Below are positions 39,201 to 44,781 of a DNA stretch of 64,000 bases, one piece after another (position 1 is the stretch's first letter; each line of letters starts with the position of its first letter). The stretch lies in NCBI RefSeq assembly GCF_001654925.1, contig NZ_LXER01000006.1:186001-250000 (forward strand). The letters run 5' to 3'. The notes under the pieces were generated by a model. It did not search any database, was not told the origin of the DNA, and worked only from the letters and a program-made list of their open reading frames with translations. The position numbers were made by a program, and so were the translations under genes. The stretch is from Buttiauxella brennerae ATCC 51605 (lineage in GTDB: Bacteria > Pseudomonadota > Gammaproteobacteria > Enterobacterales > Enterobacteriaceae).

Positions 39201-39732
39201 GAAGAACATGAGCGACCGTAAAACGTATAACCCTGACGGCAACTCAGTGGTGGCGTCTGTCGAAGTCGGTAAACCGTGGCAGCTTGGGGACAGCAACTGG
39301 CAACTTGAGCCGCAGGCGCAGCTTATTTACCAGTACAGCGATTTTGATGATGTGACGCTTTCTGACCGTGCGAAAACCAACGTTTCGGTGGATGCAGACG
39401 GTTCTGTGATTGGCCGCCTTGGGGTTCGCCTGGCGGCGAATTACGACACTGATTACGGCAAAGTGAAACCGTATGTGCGCGTAAACTACTGGCAGGAACT
39501 GTCCGACGGCCAGGACACCGTGACTTATCGCAATACGGCAAACCGGGCCGGGGCCACGGAAATCAATGCTAACCAGCGTTTCCAGACAACGGAAGCGGCA
39601 ATCGGTACCACATGGGCGGTTACCGCAGACGTGCAGGGTTATACTGAAATTGGTAAAACCTGGGATGGCGGCGGCGATACTTCCGTGTCATCTGATGTAT
39701 CAGCGTCAGTGGGGATGAAAATTCGCTTCTGA
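30232..39732 (+). CDS. Giant AIDA-type autotransporter (type Va), putative adhesin
   Basis: A 3166-residue autotransporter. The N-terminus MNNIYRLVWSHVANSFVAVA is an extended signal peptide region, with cleavage expected near residue 56 (ATVNA). The passenger (about 57-2720) is built of Gly/Asn/Thr-rich beta-helix repeats, including autotransporter-associated strand repeats such as GTGTLNLTAANTWTGATT. A pertactin/AIDA-type junction domain lies at about 2721-2850, and a 12-strand beta-barrel at about 2885-3166 ends VGMKIRF, with the terminal aromatic needed for BAM recognition. No serine-protease motif GDSGS was seen, so adhesion or aggregation is more likely than proteolysis (inference). Passenger residues vary but the reading frame is uninterrupted. 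It lies downstream of the calpain-repeat gene with its own AT-rich upstream region, and ERIC element 4 begins right at its stop codon. Confidence 0.93.
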   Translation: MNNIYRLVWSHVANSFVAVAENSRTGKKGSRAGRGGRKLFVAALLIGGNYAATVNAVDVTWNAAYPNYILLPPYDAVKDTGYAFTIDSLVQTNHYSPGTELNILGPIPTISTGTNGTSTGVTVLNALPGGTGTDPDRIITIVSTDSNGTPTTITSANIGQYTYSPSPAVPQENLELNVTVPGLDGSYQVITVYDSSSFISAADTPVSDMVLPVYDPNSIRIFNDFGIASVASTGGQANINVGSSDPNAPIAAAANTIDLLTKNSVLAKADGSGSALSSTEWRSDNYIHFRPAIELSTDTQNLEAQSAKYDFSITLPNYEQVGNKVVRLLDKTFVINSSNDIAGVNDFLIGANAYAGKPQIQYWLTAGATVNGEVIDSSVEAQNTYDAIINGMLAKEENTSINLTYHVWDDKGVHTNNATLVTGDLNVIYATGANASGLVTNNGSLAVDGASAVMRADNGATITNDGAINAWRSSGNSPESVGMVTTDATAVNNGTLNAGLFIEKDGTNQNVSNAGSKGMQGFGSSTLTNNGHINAAITDTTTNNAVGMRASGTTTATNAATGTIALVGNANNLGGKAGGYGVWLDQNATFTNAGHIYLGVTPVLSAAAPTPVPMTGGDLSAGIRTQSAGDVNNTGTITLEENTRNAAGISIEGAAGAVTNSGTINVLGKLTNGSAAANYGLNVVDNIGAVTHRGTINVDGDNNIAINVLAQKAGAAVTTTGGSAITVGKAGDTGGSDGQPYTYRNYAVYAEGLNTQHAQVDLNSTIVLLSAGAIGVHARGDAQIDINPASTLSFENIKQMGYYAWGNKAKINIGNAIINDNGQADSILFAVDHGAVFAGGTGAAASYQLTVSGDNATGIIANGVDETTGTKTSLTTGSAKIFVNGENAVGVKVTGGAVGNISDGGIVLQHNNTTAVLIDGRNYNIDGSIDTDELQTLVTSNASVTSSAGQSGIVGYNVSHAGELNLSGSGISLNGTNSTGIVLHDNGKATVAAPVTVSGTNNIGVNIQNNGALTNNNLISVSGAVGSGNVGVRVGGANAVVNTLGNVNASGGLAAVQLIGAGANLTVNGTGNHITASGGADGVRMDTGATSFTASDTLIDISGSGAGINNNADTSNINLSNVTINASDGPAIRTAVTFSAIGTGNTLNVSGSGDGFAFMKSDGSVTTGNLTIGNGYTINGTGAGSVGILARTSNNVSSGAVINMAANAGSAIVATDGLSGTSRTITNTGIITSLGAGAPVINASGAGNTTVTNSGTLLAANATAQAILTGTGNDVVAIDRAGTATRGEITLGSGTDQFSWTAGDYTGGVTFTGADGNDRATFGSVSLAKVTHVLSEGGTNNTLTLNSTNEGTNPALLGSFSADNLAKGTNIGTGWSTLTLDGDPTDARIVDDLTLSGVQTININNGATLRSGDSATLAGQATIHNYNVNTSGATSLLSFDGASDQTYTGVISGDGGMERINSANTILLGDNTYTGNTLIGNGSELTLGNGNTTGSLSEQTNITDNGILTVNHSDAVTLNGVISGSGAFRQIGTGVTRLGGNNSYAGTTSVEQGTLLVNGVQSGAGQTTVMNGSTLGGYGTIGGNVLFQRGTVLRPGDDSRGNGTGTLTINGDLVLAGNTDSQFQLGQAYTPGGALNDLVGVKGNLTLDGVLNVALTAGGTFLPGVYRLFNYGGALANNIMNIGTLPPNDGLDYVIQTNISHEVNLILNFVDPSQTLQFWDGDLNDTPNNHGSDGIIGNNTIDGGFGHWTRQASGTSNNWTQPGAGIGNAPWSQDAFAVFQGRGAEVLVDDQFGIVVTSGMQFDSNGYILNADPLNPDSQLHFIATNPPSQLTPDNNYEAQGATHADSYFAIRVGAGAAGADVTTIINADLVQDNLADGNIRLLKTDPGRLILTGNNLITGGVEVWNGTLNINNDNALGATTNSVLLKNGATFQAGADLTTPRLFFVGGSGGGALDVYGHTFTPTGVIGGDGPLTIKDTSLLSNNGVLDLGVENTYLGDTSIIGKNGTGQLTVNANTTGAFGTPDSLVSLTNQALLNFNNAASAQTHTFAVDNATLAFNNSAGAGQSTINLVNGGTAIFTDNSYGDNANVALDASSTLELSSNADAGSATVTNSGTVLFADNAQGAGAVISNLAGGLVDISAALAGTSVGSLSGAGNVALGAATLIEGALGRNDTISGIIDGSGNLVKTGTGTLNLTAANTWTGATTAQQGVLLINGNQVAAKGETTVNNGATLGGAGVLGGSVVVDDGGHLAAGQDLASVGVLTMGALTLNQNSQVDFQFGQPYTVGGALNDLININGDLNLNGKLNITQTAGGSFDVGVYRVFNYSGALTDNILDIGSAPPAADDLYVQTSIAGQVNLVNRTGYVMRFWDGFGGNGGALKNNGEIDGGNGIWQSGSGNDNWTTDVTSPDGRFNTPFSNGSFAVFGGTAGNVTIDTSLGEVAISGAQFATDGYVIGGDNLTTHTANTIIRVGDGTAPSAGYTATINSVIDGEGGINKADLGTLILNGNNQYQGGTQVSGGVLQVSSDNNLGAAGTGIGLSGGTLRYGAAFDTARLVTLSGVGGAIDTNGNSVSLLSAVTGNGDFTKLGKGTLTLTQDSRFAGLTTISDGVLQLGNGGTAGNVGGNIVDNATLAINRADSITLNGDISGSGQVWQQGSGTTILNGSNTWSGITLVENGTLLAAGENRFSQQSSHIVSSGATLDTGGYSQSVANLVNQGTINLRGGDVGSTLTVNGDYVGLNGTLKIAAQQHSPGVADRLVINGGAATGNTLLDIDVSQLGEPTTGDGIMVVEAQNGATTTAQTTKDAFTIGSGILTAGAWEYQLFAGNEQGAGEDWFLRAGYRPDVPGFDTLAAIIRQADLAVLGTLHQRVGDDQPWKADVPEDQEGRFWARYIVKSVDQKHDDPTHSQSSTNYNGMQMGLDLYQNDKWRAGLYTTFMDIDSSINGITGMSGGAAYNSTFSSYLGAYGTWTDTNGFYVDNVLQYGYHSVDLKNMSDRKTYNPDGNSVVASVEVGKPWQLGDSNWQLEPQAQLIYQYSDFDDVTLSDRAKTNVSVDADGSVIGRLGVRLAANYDTDYGKVKPYVRVNYWQELSDGQDTVTYRNTANRAGATEINANQRFQTTEAAIGTTWAVTADVQGYTEIGKTWDGGGDTSVSSDVSASVGMKIRF
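34870..37340 (+). repeat. Duplicated passenger module of about 655 residues
   Basis: The stretch from about 34870 to 35390 recurs at about 36840 to 37340. The word GCGCTTAACGACCTG is at 35131 and again at 37096, a shift of 1965 bp. Both copies read GxYTxGGALNDL, then GVYRxFNYxGAL, then FWDG. Confidence 0.8.
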
Positions 39733-39860
39733 CTATCCCCGACCCCCTTCGAGCCGCAGGTGTGTTAGCTGCGTGAGTTTACCCCAGTCACTTACTTTAG
39801 TAAGCTCCTGGGGACAAACCCCCTTGCCGCCTTCCTGCAACTCGAATGGTTTGGGGATAG
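39733..39860. repeat. ERIC element 4 (autotransporter-cueR gap)
   Basis: Bounded by CTATCCCC and GGGGATAG, with core CACTTACTTTAGTAAGCTCC. It starts at the autotransporter stop codon and ends 30 bp before the cueR start, so it forms the upstream boundary of cueR. Confidence 0.9.
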
Positions 39861-39890
39861 GATCATTGAAATGAACGTCCCGGAGCAAAC

Positions 39891-40292
39891 ATGAACATCA
39901 GTGATGTGGCGAAAAAGACCGGTTTAACCAGCAAGGCAATTCGTTTTTATGAAGAGAAGGGCCTGGTGACCGCGCCGCTTCGATCTGAAAACGGCTACCG
40001 TAGCTATTCGCAAAAACATCTCGATGAACTGACTTTGCTTCGCCAGGCACGACAGGTGGGGTTTAATCTTGAAGAGTGCCGCGAGCTGGTCAATTTGTTC
40101 AACGACCCGGCGCGGCACAGTGCGGATGTGAAAACACGTACGCTGCAAAAAGTGGCGGATATTGAAAAACACATCAGCGAGCTTCAGGCGATGCGCCAAC
40201 AATTGCTGGCGCTTGCCGAATCCTGCCCTGGGGACGACAGCGCAGATTGCCCGATCATCGACAACCTTTCGGGTTGTTGCCATCGCCAGTAA
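39891..40292 (+). CDS. cueR: Copper-responsive MerR-family activator CueR
   Basis: A 133-residue MerR-family regulator. The N-terminal winged helix ([20 protein letters not shown]) is followed by a dimerisation coiled coil and the metal-binding loop with Cys112 and Cys120, the Cu+ ligands of E. coli CueR, plus the terminal CCHRQ. It activates copA and cueO when bound to Cu+. In E. coli it lies near copA; here a 20-kb secretion/adhesin island separates the two. An ERIC element ends 30 bp upstream, leaving little room for the native promoter, which may therefore lie partly within the ERIC end. Confidence 0.97.
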   Translation: MNISDVAKKTGLTSKAIRFYEEKGLVTAPLRSENGYRSYSQKHLDELTLLRQARQVGFNLEECRELVNLFNDPARHSADVKTRTLQKVADIEKHISELQAMRQQLLALAESCPGDDSADCPIIDNLSGCCHRQ

Positions 40293-40340
40293 TCAATCAT
40301 TCAGCGTTTGCTGAACATTTAAGGTGAAGACAAAACACCT

Positions 40341-40787
40341 TTAAACGGCCTTCACCTTCAACGTAATTCCTTCAACGGCCACCACCACAATATCGGTGCC
40401 TGCTGCTAAATCGCTATCCGCCATCACCGGCCATGAACTATCGGCAACCCGCACATGACCGCGACCATTTACCAGCGTGGTTTCCAGGCGCAAACGCCTG
40501 CCAACAAGCTGGTGGCCGCGTTGATTCAGCACTTCACCAGGCTCCTGCTGCTTGCGTGTCGACAGCCAGCGCCACCACAGAAAAGCGGCAACCAGTGTGA
40601 GCACGGCAAAGCAAACGCCTTGCCATTCCCAGCCCAGAGGCAACACCCACACCAGCAAACCGGTGAGCACTGCCGCCACACCGCTCCACAGCAGATAACC
40701 GCTGGCGCCGAGCATTTCAGCCGCCAGCAGCAAGCCACCTAGCGTTAGCCAGAAGATATGCGCGTGGGCAAACAACAGGGCAATCAT
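40341..40787 (-). CDS. ybbJ: NfeD-family membrane protein YbbJ
   Basis: A 148-residue inner-membrane protein of the NfeD type. Two or three hydrophobic helices (residues about 8-73, with [20 protein letters not shown]) are followed by a C-terminal OB-fold-like beta domain (about 90-148, [16 protein letters not shown]). NfeD proteins pair with stomatin/prohibitin-like partners; the gene overlaps qmcA by 4 bp (ATGA), supporting a QmcA-YbbJ complex. E. coli QmcA and YbbJ have been linked genetically to membrane quality control with FtsH and HtpX. Confidence 0.93.
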   Translation of the reverse strand: MIALLFAHAHIFWLTLGGLLLAAEMLGASGYLLWSGVAAVLTGLLVWVLPLGWEWQGVCFAVLTLVAAFLWWRWLSTRKQQEPGEVLNQRGHQLVGRRLRLETTLVNGRGHVRVADSSWPVMADSDLAAGTDIVVVAVEGITLKVKAV

Positions 40788-41698
40788 CTTTTACGCTCGG
40801 TACCGCTTTGCGCGATAAGTTCGCTAATACCGGCAATCGAGCCCATCAGGCTGGTGGCATCCAGCGGCATCAGCACTACTTTGCTGTTATTGGCTGAACC
40901 AATCTGTTGCAGTGCGTCAGTGTATTTCTGGGCAACAAAGTAGTTGATCGCCTGGATATCACCAGCAGCAATAGCTTCAGAAACCATTTTTGTCGCCGCG
41001 GCTTCTGCTTCAGCACTACGCTCACGAGCTTCTGCCTGTAAGAATGCGGATTGACGTTCGCCTTCCGCTTTCAGGATTTTTGACTGCTTATCCCCTTCGG
41101 CTTTGACGATCTCTGCCTGACGAATCCCTTCAGCTTCCAGAATGTACGCACGCTTGGTACGTTCAGCTTTCATCTGCGCATTCATCGCGTCAATCAGTTC
41201 AGCCGGTGGGCGCACATCGCGGATCTCAATACGGGTGATTTTGATTCCCCACGGGTTCGTGGCTTCATCAACAATATGCAGCAGGCGCGTGTTGATGTTG
41301 TCACGCTGCGAAAGCATTTCATCGAGTTCCATTGAACCGAGCACGGTACGGATGTTGGTCATGGTGAGGTTCATGATAGCCAGCTCAAGATTGCTGACTT
41401 CATACGCTGCGCGCGGGGCATCAACGACCTGAATAAAGCACACCGCGTCGATGGCGACGTTGGCGTTATCTTTAGAGATGATTTCCTGAGAAGGGATGTC
41501 GAGGACTTGCTCCATCATATTGATTTTGCGGCCAATGCGGTCCATAAACGGCACCACAAGGCTTAAGCCCGGCATCAGAGTTTTGGTGTAACGGCCGAAG
41601 CGCTCCACGGTCCATTGGTAGCCCTGCGGCACGATTTTTACCCCGGCGCCGACGATAATCAGCGCGACGAGGATCAGTACGGGAATGACGATTAGCAT
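40784..41698 (-). CDS. qmcA: SPFH/stomatin-like membrane protein QmcA
   Basis: A 304-residue SPFH-domain protein anchored by one N-terminal helix ([19 protein letters not shown]). The prohibitin-like domain (about 25-185) includes [21 protein letters not shown] long Ala/Glu-rich coiled coil follows (about 190-260), with repeats AEGxxQ. It multimerises in the inner membrane and is associated with FtsH-linked protease control. The ATG at 41698 has GGAGG eight bases upstream. An ATG five codons earlier overlaps that ribosome site and is rejected. Confidence 0.96.
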   Translation of the reverse strand: MLIVIPVLILVALIIVGAGVKIVPQGYQWTVERFGRYTKTLMPGLSLVVPFMDRIGRKINMMEQVLDIPSQEIISKDNANVAIDAVCFIQVVDAPRAAYEVSNLELAIMNLTMTNIRTVLGSMELDEMLSQRDNINTRLLHIVDEATNPWGIKITRIEIRDVRPPAELIDAMNAQMKAERTKRAYILEAEGIRQAEIVKAEGDKQSKILKAEGERQSAFLQAEARERSAEAEAAATKMVSEAIAAGDIQAINYFVAQKYTDALQQIGSANNSKVVLMPLDATSLMGSIAGISELIAQSGTERKR

Positions 41699-41784
41699 CA
41701 AAAAAACCTCCATTGTTTATTTGATGTAAGTCTAACCGTTTTATGTGGAAAGATTCAGTTTGAATCAGGCCATTTAATAAATAC

Positions 41785-42639
41785 TTAATAAAGCAGCGAA
41801 TACATCTGGCGGCGATATTTTGAAGCCAGCGCATCACCGGTGCCCAGGGCTGCCAAAATCTCCATCAGCATCTTGCGGACTTGCCCATCAGCGGCAGCCA
41901 GGTCTTTTTTCAGATGGCTAAACAGCAGCTCCAGCGCTTCTTCGTTACGCCCGACCTGATGCAGTTGCAGCGCCAGTTGGCTGGCTAACAGCGCGTTTTC
42001 AGGATCTTGCTCAACTTGTTGTTGTAGCTGCTGAATTTCCGGAGTGTCGGCGGCTTGTTTCAGTAAATCAATTTGCGCCACCAGACCCAGGTAGCGCGTG
42101 TCTTGATCCTGCAACGGAATAGTTTTTAGCACTGCTTCGGCATCTTCGCTGCGGTTGAGGGCAATTTGCACTTCCGCCAGCATCAGGCCAATTTCGCTGT
42201 TCTGGTTGGAAATCTGCCACGCGTCTTTAAGCAATGGCAGCGCTTCAGCGTGTTTGCCTTCTTGCATCAGCAGCATCGCTTCTTGCGCTTTCAGCTCTTC
42301 TTCACGCGGCAGCACTTTCTCTAACAGCGCGCGAATCGCCTCTTCAGGCTGTGGTCCCTGGAAGCCATCAACAGGCTGACCATTCTGGAACAAATAAACC
42401 GTTGGGATGCTGCGCAAACCAAACTGAGACGCAACCATTTGCTCGGCATCACAGTCCACTTTGGCAAGAATAAACTGGCCCTGATACTGCGCTGCAAGCT
42501 TGTCCAGAACCGGCGTTAACTGTTCGCAGTGTTGGCTGCGTGCCGACCAGAAATAGAACAGAATCGGTGTCGTAACGGACTGTTCCAGCACCTGGTGCAT
42601 GTTCGCTTCAGTGATATCAATATTGTACGGTGCAGACAT
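41785..42639 (-). CDS. cnoX: Chaperedoxin CnoX (YbbN)
   Basis: A 284-residue protein with an N-terminal thioredoxin-like domain (residues about 8-108) and C-terminal tetratricopeptide repeats (about 115-284). The thioredoxin active site is SxxC (WSARSQHC), as in E. coli CnoX, so it lacks the usual CGPC redox motif. CnoX is a holdase activated by chlorination under HOCl stress. It protects clients from overoxidation and hands them to DnaK and GroEL. The segment [16 protein letters not shown] is the conserved cis-Pro region. Confidence 0.95.
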   Translation of the reverse strand: MSAPYNIDITEANMHQVLEQSVTTPILFYFWSARSQHCEQLTPVLDKLAAQYQGQFILAKVDCDAEQMVASQFGLRSIPTVYLFQNGQPVDGFQGPQPEEAIRALLEKVLPREEELKAQEAMLLMQEGKHAEALPLLKDAWQISNQNSEIGLMLAEVQIALNRSEDAEAVLKTIPLQDQDTRYLGLVAQIDLLKQAADTPEIQQLQQQVEQDPENALLASQLALQLHQVGRNEEALELLFSHLKKDLAAADGQVRKMLMEILAALGTGDALASKYRRQMYSLLY

Positions 42640-42698
42640 GGCTTAACTCTCTTTTAAAAATTTAATATTTACATGGGGGTTGGCGGCAGGCGCTTCAA

Positions 42699-43508
42699 CT
42701 AACCACGTAAAATTTTATCTAACATGCGCCCCGGCAACAGGCGGCGTAACCACGTTAAAGCGTGGGCGACCAGCGTCACCGGATAGCGTAATTTCGGGTG
42801 TGAGCTTTCAAAAGCATGGCGCACTTTTTCCACTACCGCTTCCGGCCCGAGCGTAAAGCGAGCGGCAATACCTGGATTTTCTACCGGCTTATCCGCCTGA
42901 GTCTGGTTGACGTTTTGTGTGAACTGGGTACGGATGGGGCCAGGCTCAATTAAACTGACTCTAATCCCACTGTGGTGAAGCTCCATACGCAGCGCATCAG
43001 ACCAGGCTTCCAGGGCATATTTGCTGGCGGCATAAGCGCCACGGCCCGGGGTGGAAACGAGCCCCATTACTGAACTGGTCATCACAATGCGCCCTTCGCG
43101 ATGCGGCAACATCGCAGGCAGTAACAGCATGGTCAGCTGGTGGGTGCCAAATACGTTGGTCGAAAACTGTTGCTCGAGCTGATCGCGCGAAAGCGTTTGC
43201 AGTGGCCCGTAAACACCGTATCCGCCGTTATTAAACAGCCCGTACAGGCGATTCCCGGTCAGTTCGATAACCTGCGCCGCCGCGGTTTGCACGCTTTCAG
43301 GCGAGTCGAGATCGAGCAGTACGCCGGTATACCCGGCCTGGTTCATGCGTTCGACATCTTCAGTTTTGCGGCAGGCGGCCAGAACGCGGTAACCCTGTTT
43401 TTTTAAATCTTCTGCGCAGGCCAGGCCAATACCGCTGGAACAGCCTGTAATTAAGACGGATTTTTGCATAACTTTACCCGAGAGGTGCCCCGATTGTTCA
43501 TGAGTCAT
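42699..43508 (-). CDS. ybbO: Short-chain dehydrogenase/reductase YbbO
   Basis: A 269-residue SDR-family oxidoreductase. The cofactor motif TGCSSGIG (residues about 21-28), the NNGG segment, the catalytic Ser in TSSVMG and YAASK are all present. E. coli YbbO has been reported as an NADP+-dependent aldehyde reductase. It overlaps the end of tesA by 11 bp, so the two are probably co-transcribed, as in E. coli. Confidence 0.94.
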   Translation of the reverse strand: MTHEQSGHLSGKVMQKSVLITGCSSGIGLACAEDLKKQGYRVLAACRKTEDVERMNQAGYTGVLLDLDSPESVQTAAAQVIELTGNRLYGLFNNGGYGVYGPLQTLSRDQLEQQFSTNVFGTHQLTMLLLPAMLPHREGRIVMTSSVMGLVSTPGRGAYAASKYALEAWSDALRMELHHSGIRVSLIEPGPIRTQFTQNVNQTQADKPVENPGIAARFTLGPEAVVEKVRHAFESSHPKLRYPVTLVAHALTWLRRLLPGRMLDKILRG

Positions 43509-44127
43509 GTTTAACTAAAGGTGCCAGACGGGAAGACATCCAGTCGGCGATAAACGGTTGAGCATCACTATTCGGATGTATACCGTCATCCTGCATCCAT
43601 TGCGGTTTCAAATAGACCTCCTCCATAAAAAATGGCAGCAGAGGGATAGAAAACTCTTTGGCAAGTTGCGGATAAATAGCGCTAAACGACTCATTATAAC
43701 GACGCCCGTAGTTTGCAGGCAGACGTATTTGCATCAGTAATGGTTGAGCGTTTGCCGCTTTCACATCATTGATTATCTGGCGCAGACTTTTCTCGATGGC
43801 TTGTGGCTGAAAACCACGCAGACCATCGTTGCCGCCAAGTTCAATTAACACCCAGCGAGGCTGATGCTGTTTCAGCAGCGCCGGTAACCGTGCCAGCCCT
43901 TGTGGCGCGGTGTCGCCACTGATACTGGCGTTCACGACTTTGGTATTTTGCTGGTGCCATTTTGCATCCAGTAGCGCAGGCCAGGCCGCTGTTGCCGACA
44001 TCCGGTAACCGGCGCTCAGGCTATCACCCAGAATCAGCAACGTGTCCGCATGTGCGGCACGAATGGTCAAGAAAGCCAGAAACAGGAAGGGCAAATGCCA
44101 GCGGAAAACATTGTTGAAGTTCATCAT
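43498..44127 (-). CDS. tesA: Multifunctional acyl-CoA thioesterase I / protease I / lysophospholipase L1
   Basis: A 209-residue periplasmic SGNH hydrolase. A signal peptide (about residues 1-27, MMNFNNVFRWHLPFLFLAFL) precedes the block I motif LGDSLSAGY with the nucleophile Ser. Block III GGNDGLRG and block V DGIHPN supply the Asn, Asp and His. It cleaves acyl-CoA, lysophospholipids and some esters or peptides. An upstream ATG would extend it ten codons, but the start at 44127 matches E. coli TesA. Its 5' end overlaps the divergent ybbA gene by 33 bp. Confidence 0.96.
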   Translation of the reverse strand: MMNFNNVFRWHLPFLFLAFLTIRAAHADTLLILGDSLSAGYRMSATAAWPALLDAKWHQQNTKVVNASISGDTAPQGLARLPALLKQHQPRWVLIELGGNDGLRGFQPQAIEKSLRQIINDVKAANAQPLLMQIRLPANYGRRYNESFSAIYPQLAKEFSIPLLPFFMEEVYLKPQWMQDDGIHPNSDAQPFIADWMSSRLAPLVKHDS

Positions 44128-44781
44128 CTTAGTAAGTCCGTAGGAACGGGGGAACATCAGCTCTCCATCCTTACCGGAGTTGAGCTGGTTGTCAAACAGG
44201 CGCAGACCATCGCGCTGATTGGTGAGTCCGGTTCCGGGAAGTCTACACTACTGGCGATTCTCGCAGGGCTTGATGATGGCAGCGAAGGCGAAGTTCACCT
44301 GTGCGGCCAACCGCTACACAGCATGGATGAAGAAGCACGAGCGGCACTGCGGGCGAAAAACGTCGGCTTTGTGTTCCAGTCCTTTATGTTAGTACCGACA
44401 CTCAACGCGCTGGAAAACGTCGAGCTTCCGGCGCTGCTGCGCGGGGAAAACGACGCATCCAGCCGTGCGCAGGCGAAAGCGCTGCTCGAACAGCTTGGTT
44501 TGGGCAAACGTCTCGACCACCTTCCGGCGCAGCTTTCCGGCGGCGAACAACAGCGAGTGGCGCTGGCTCGGGCGTTTAACGGGCGGCCGGGCGTGTTATT
44601 TGCTGATGAACCCACTGGCAATCTTGACCGCCACACTGGTGACCGCATCGCCGATCTGCTGTTTTCTTTGAACCGTGATTTTGCCACCACGCTCATTCTC
44701 GTCACGCATGACGAGCAACTCGCCGCCCGCTGCGACCGCCGCCTGCGTCTGCGTGAAGGTCAATTGTGGGAGGAGGCATGA
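44095..44781 (+). CDS. ybbA: ABC transporter ATP-binding protein YbbA
   Basis: A 228-residue ATPase of the MacB/LolD-type (ABC3) class. Walker A is GESGSGKST, the signature LSGGEQQRVALARA and Walker B VLFADEPTGNLD. It pairs with YbbP, whose start overlaps its stop codon (ATGA). The start at 44095 has AGGAAGG upstream and aligns with E. coli YbbA. The first 33 bp lie on the opposite strand to the start of tesA. The YbbAP system has been linked to lysophospholipid or membrane-lipid handling together with TesA. Confidence 0.95.
   Translation: MPAENIVEVHHLSKSVGTGEHQLSILTGVELVVKQAQTIALIGESGSGKSTLLAILAGLDDGSEGEVHLCGQPLHSMDEEARAALRAKNVGFVFQSFMLVPTLNALENVELPALLRGENDASSRAQAKALLEQLGLGKRLDHLPAQLSGGEQQRVALARAFNGRPGVLFADEPTGNLDRHTGDRIADLLFSLNRDFATTLILVTHDEQLAARCDRRLRLREGQLWEEA

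Noticed and set aside
19903..39732. Integrase, insertion sequence or tRNA attachment site at the island borders
   Set aside because: None visible on either side; only an ERIC element marks the right border.
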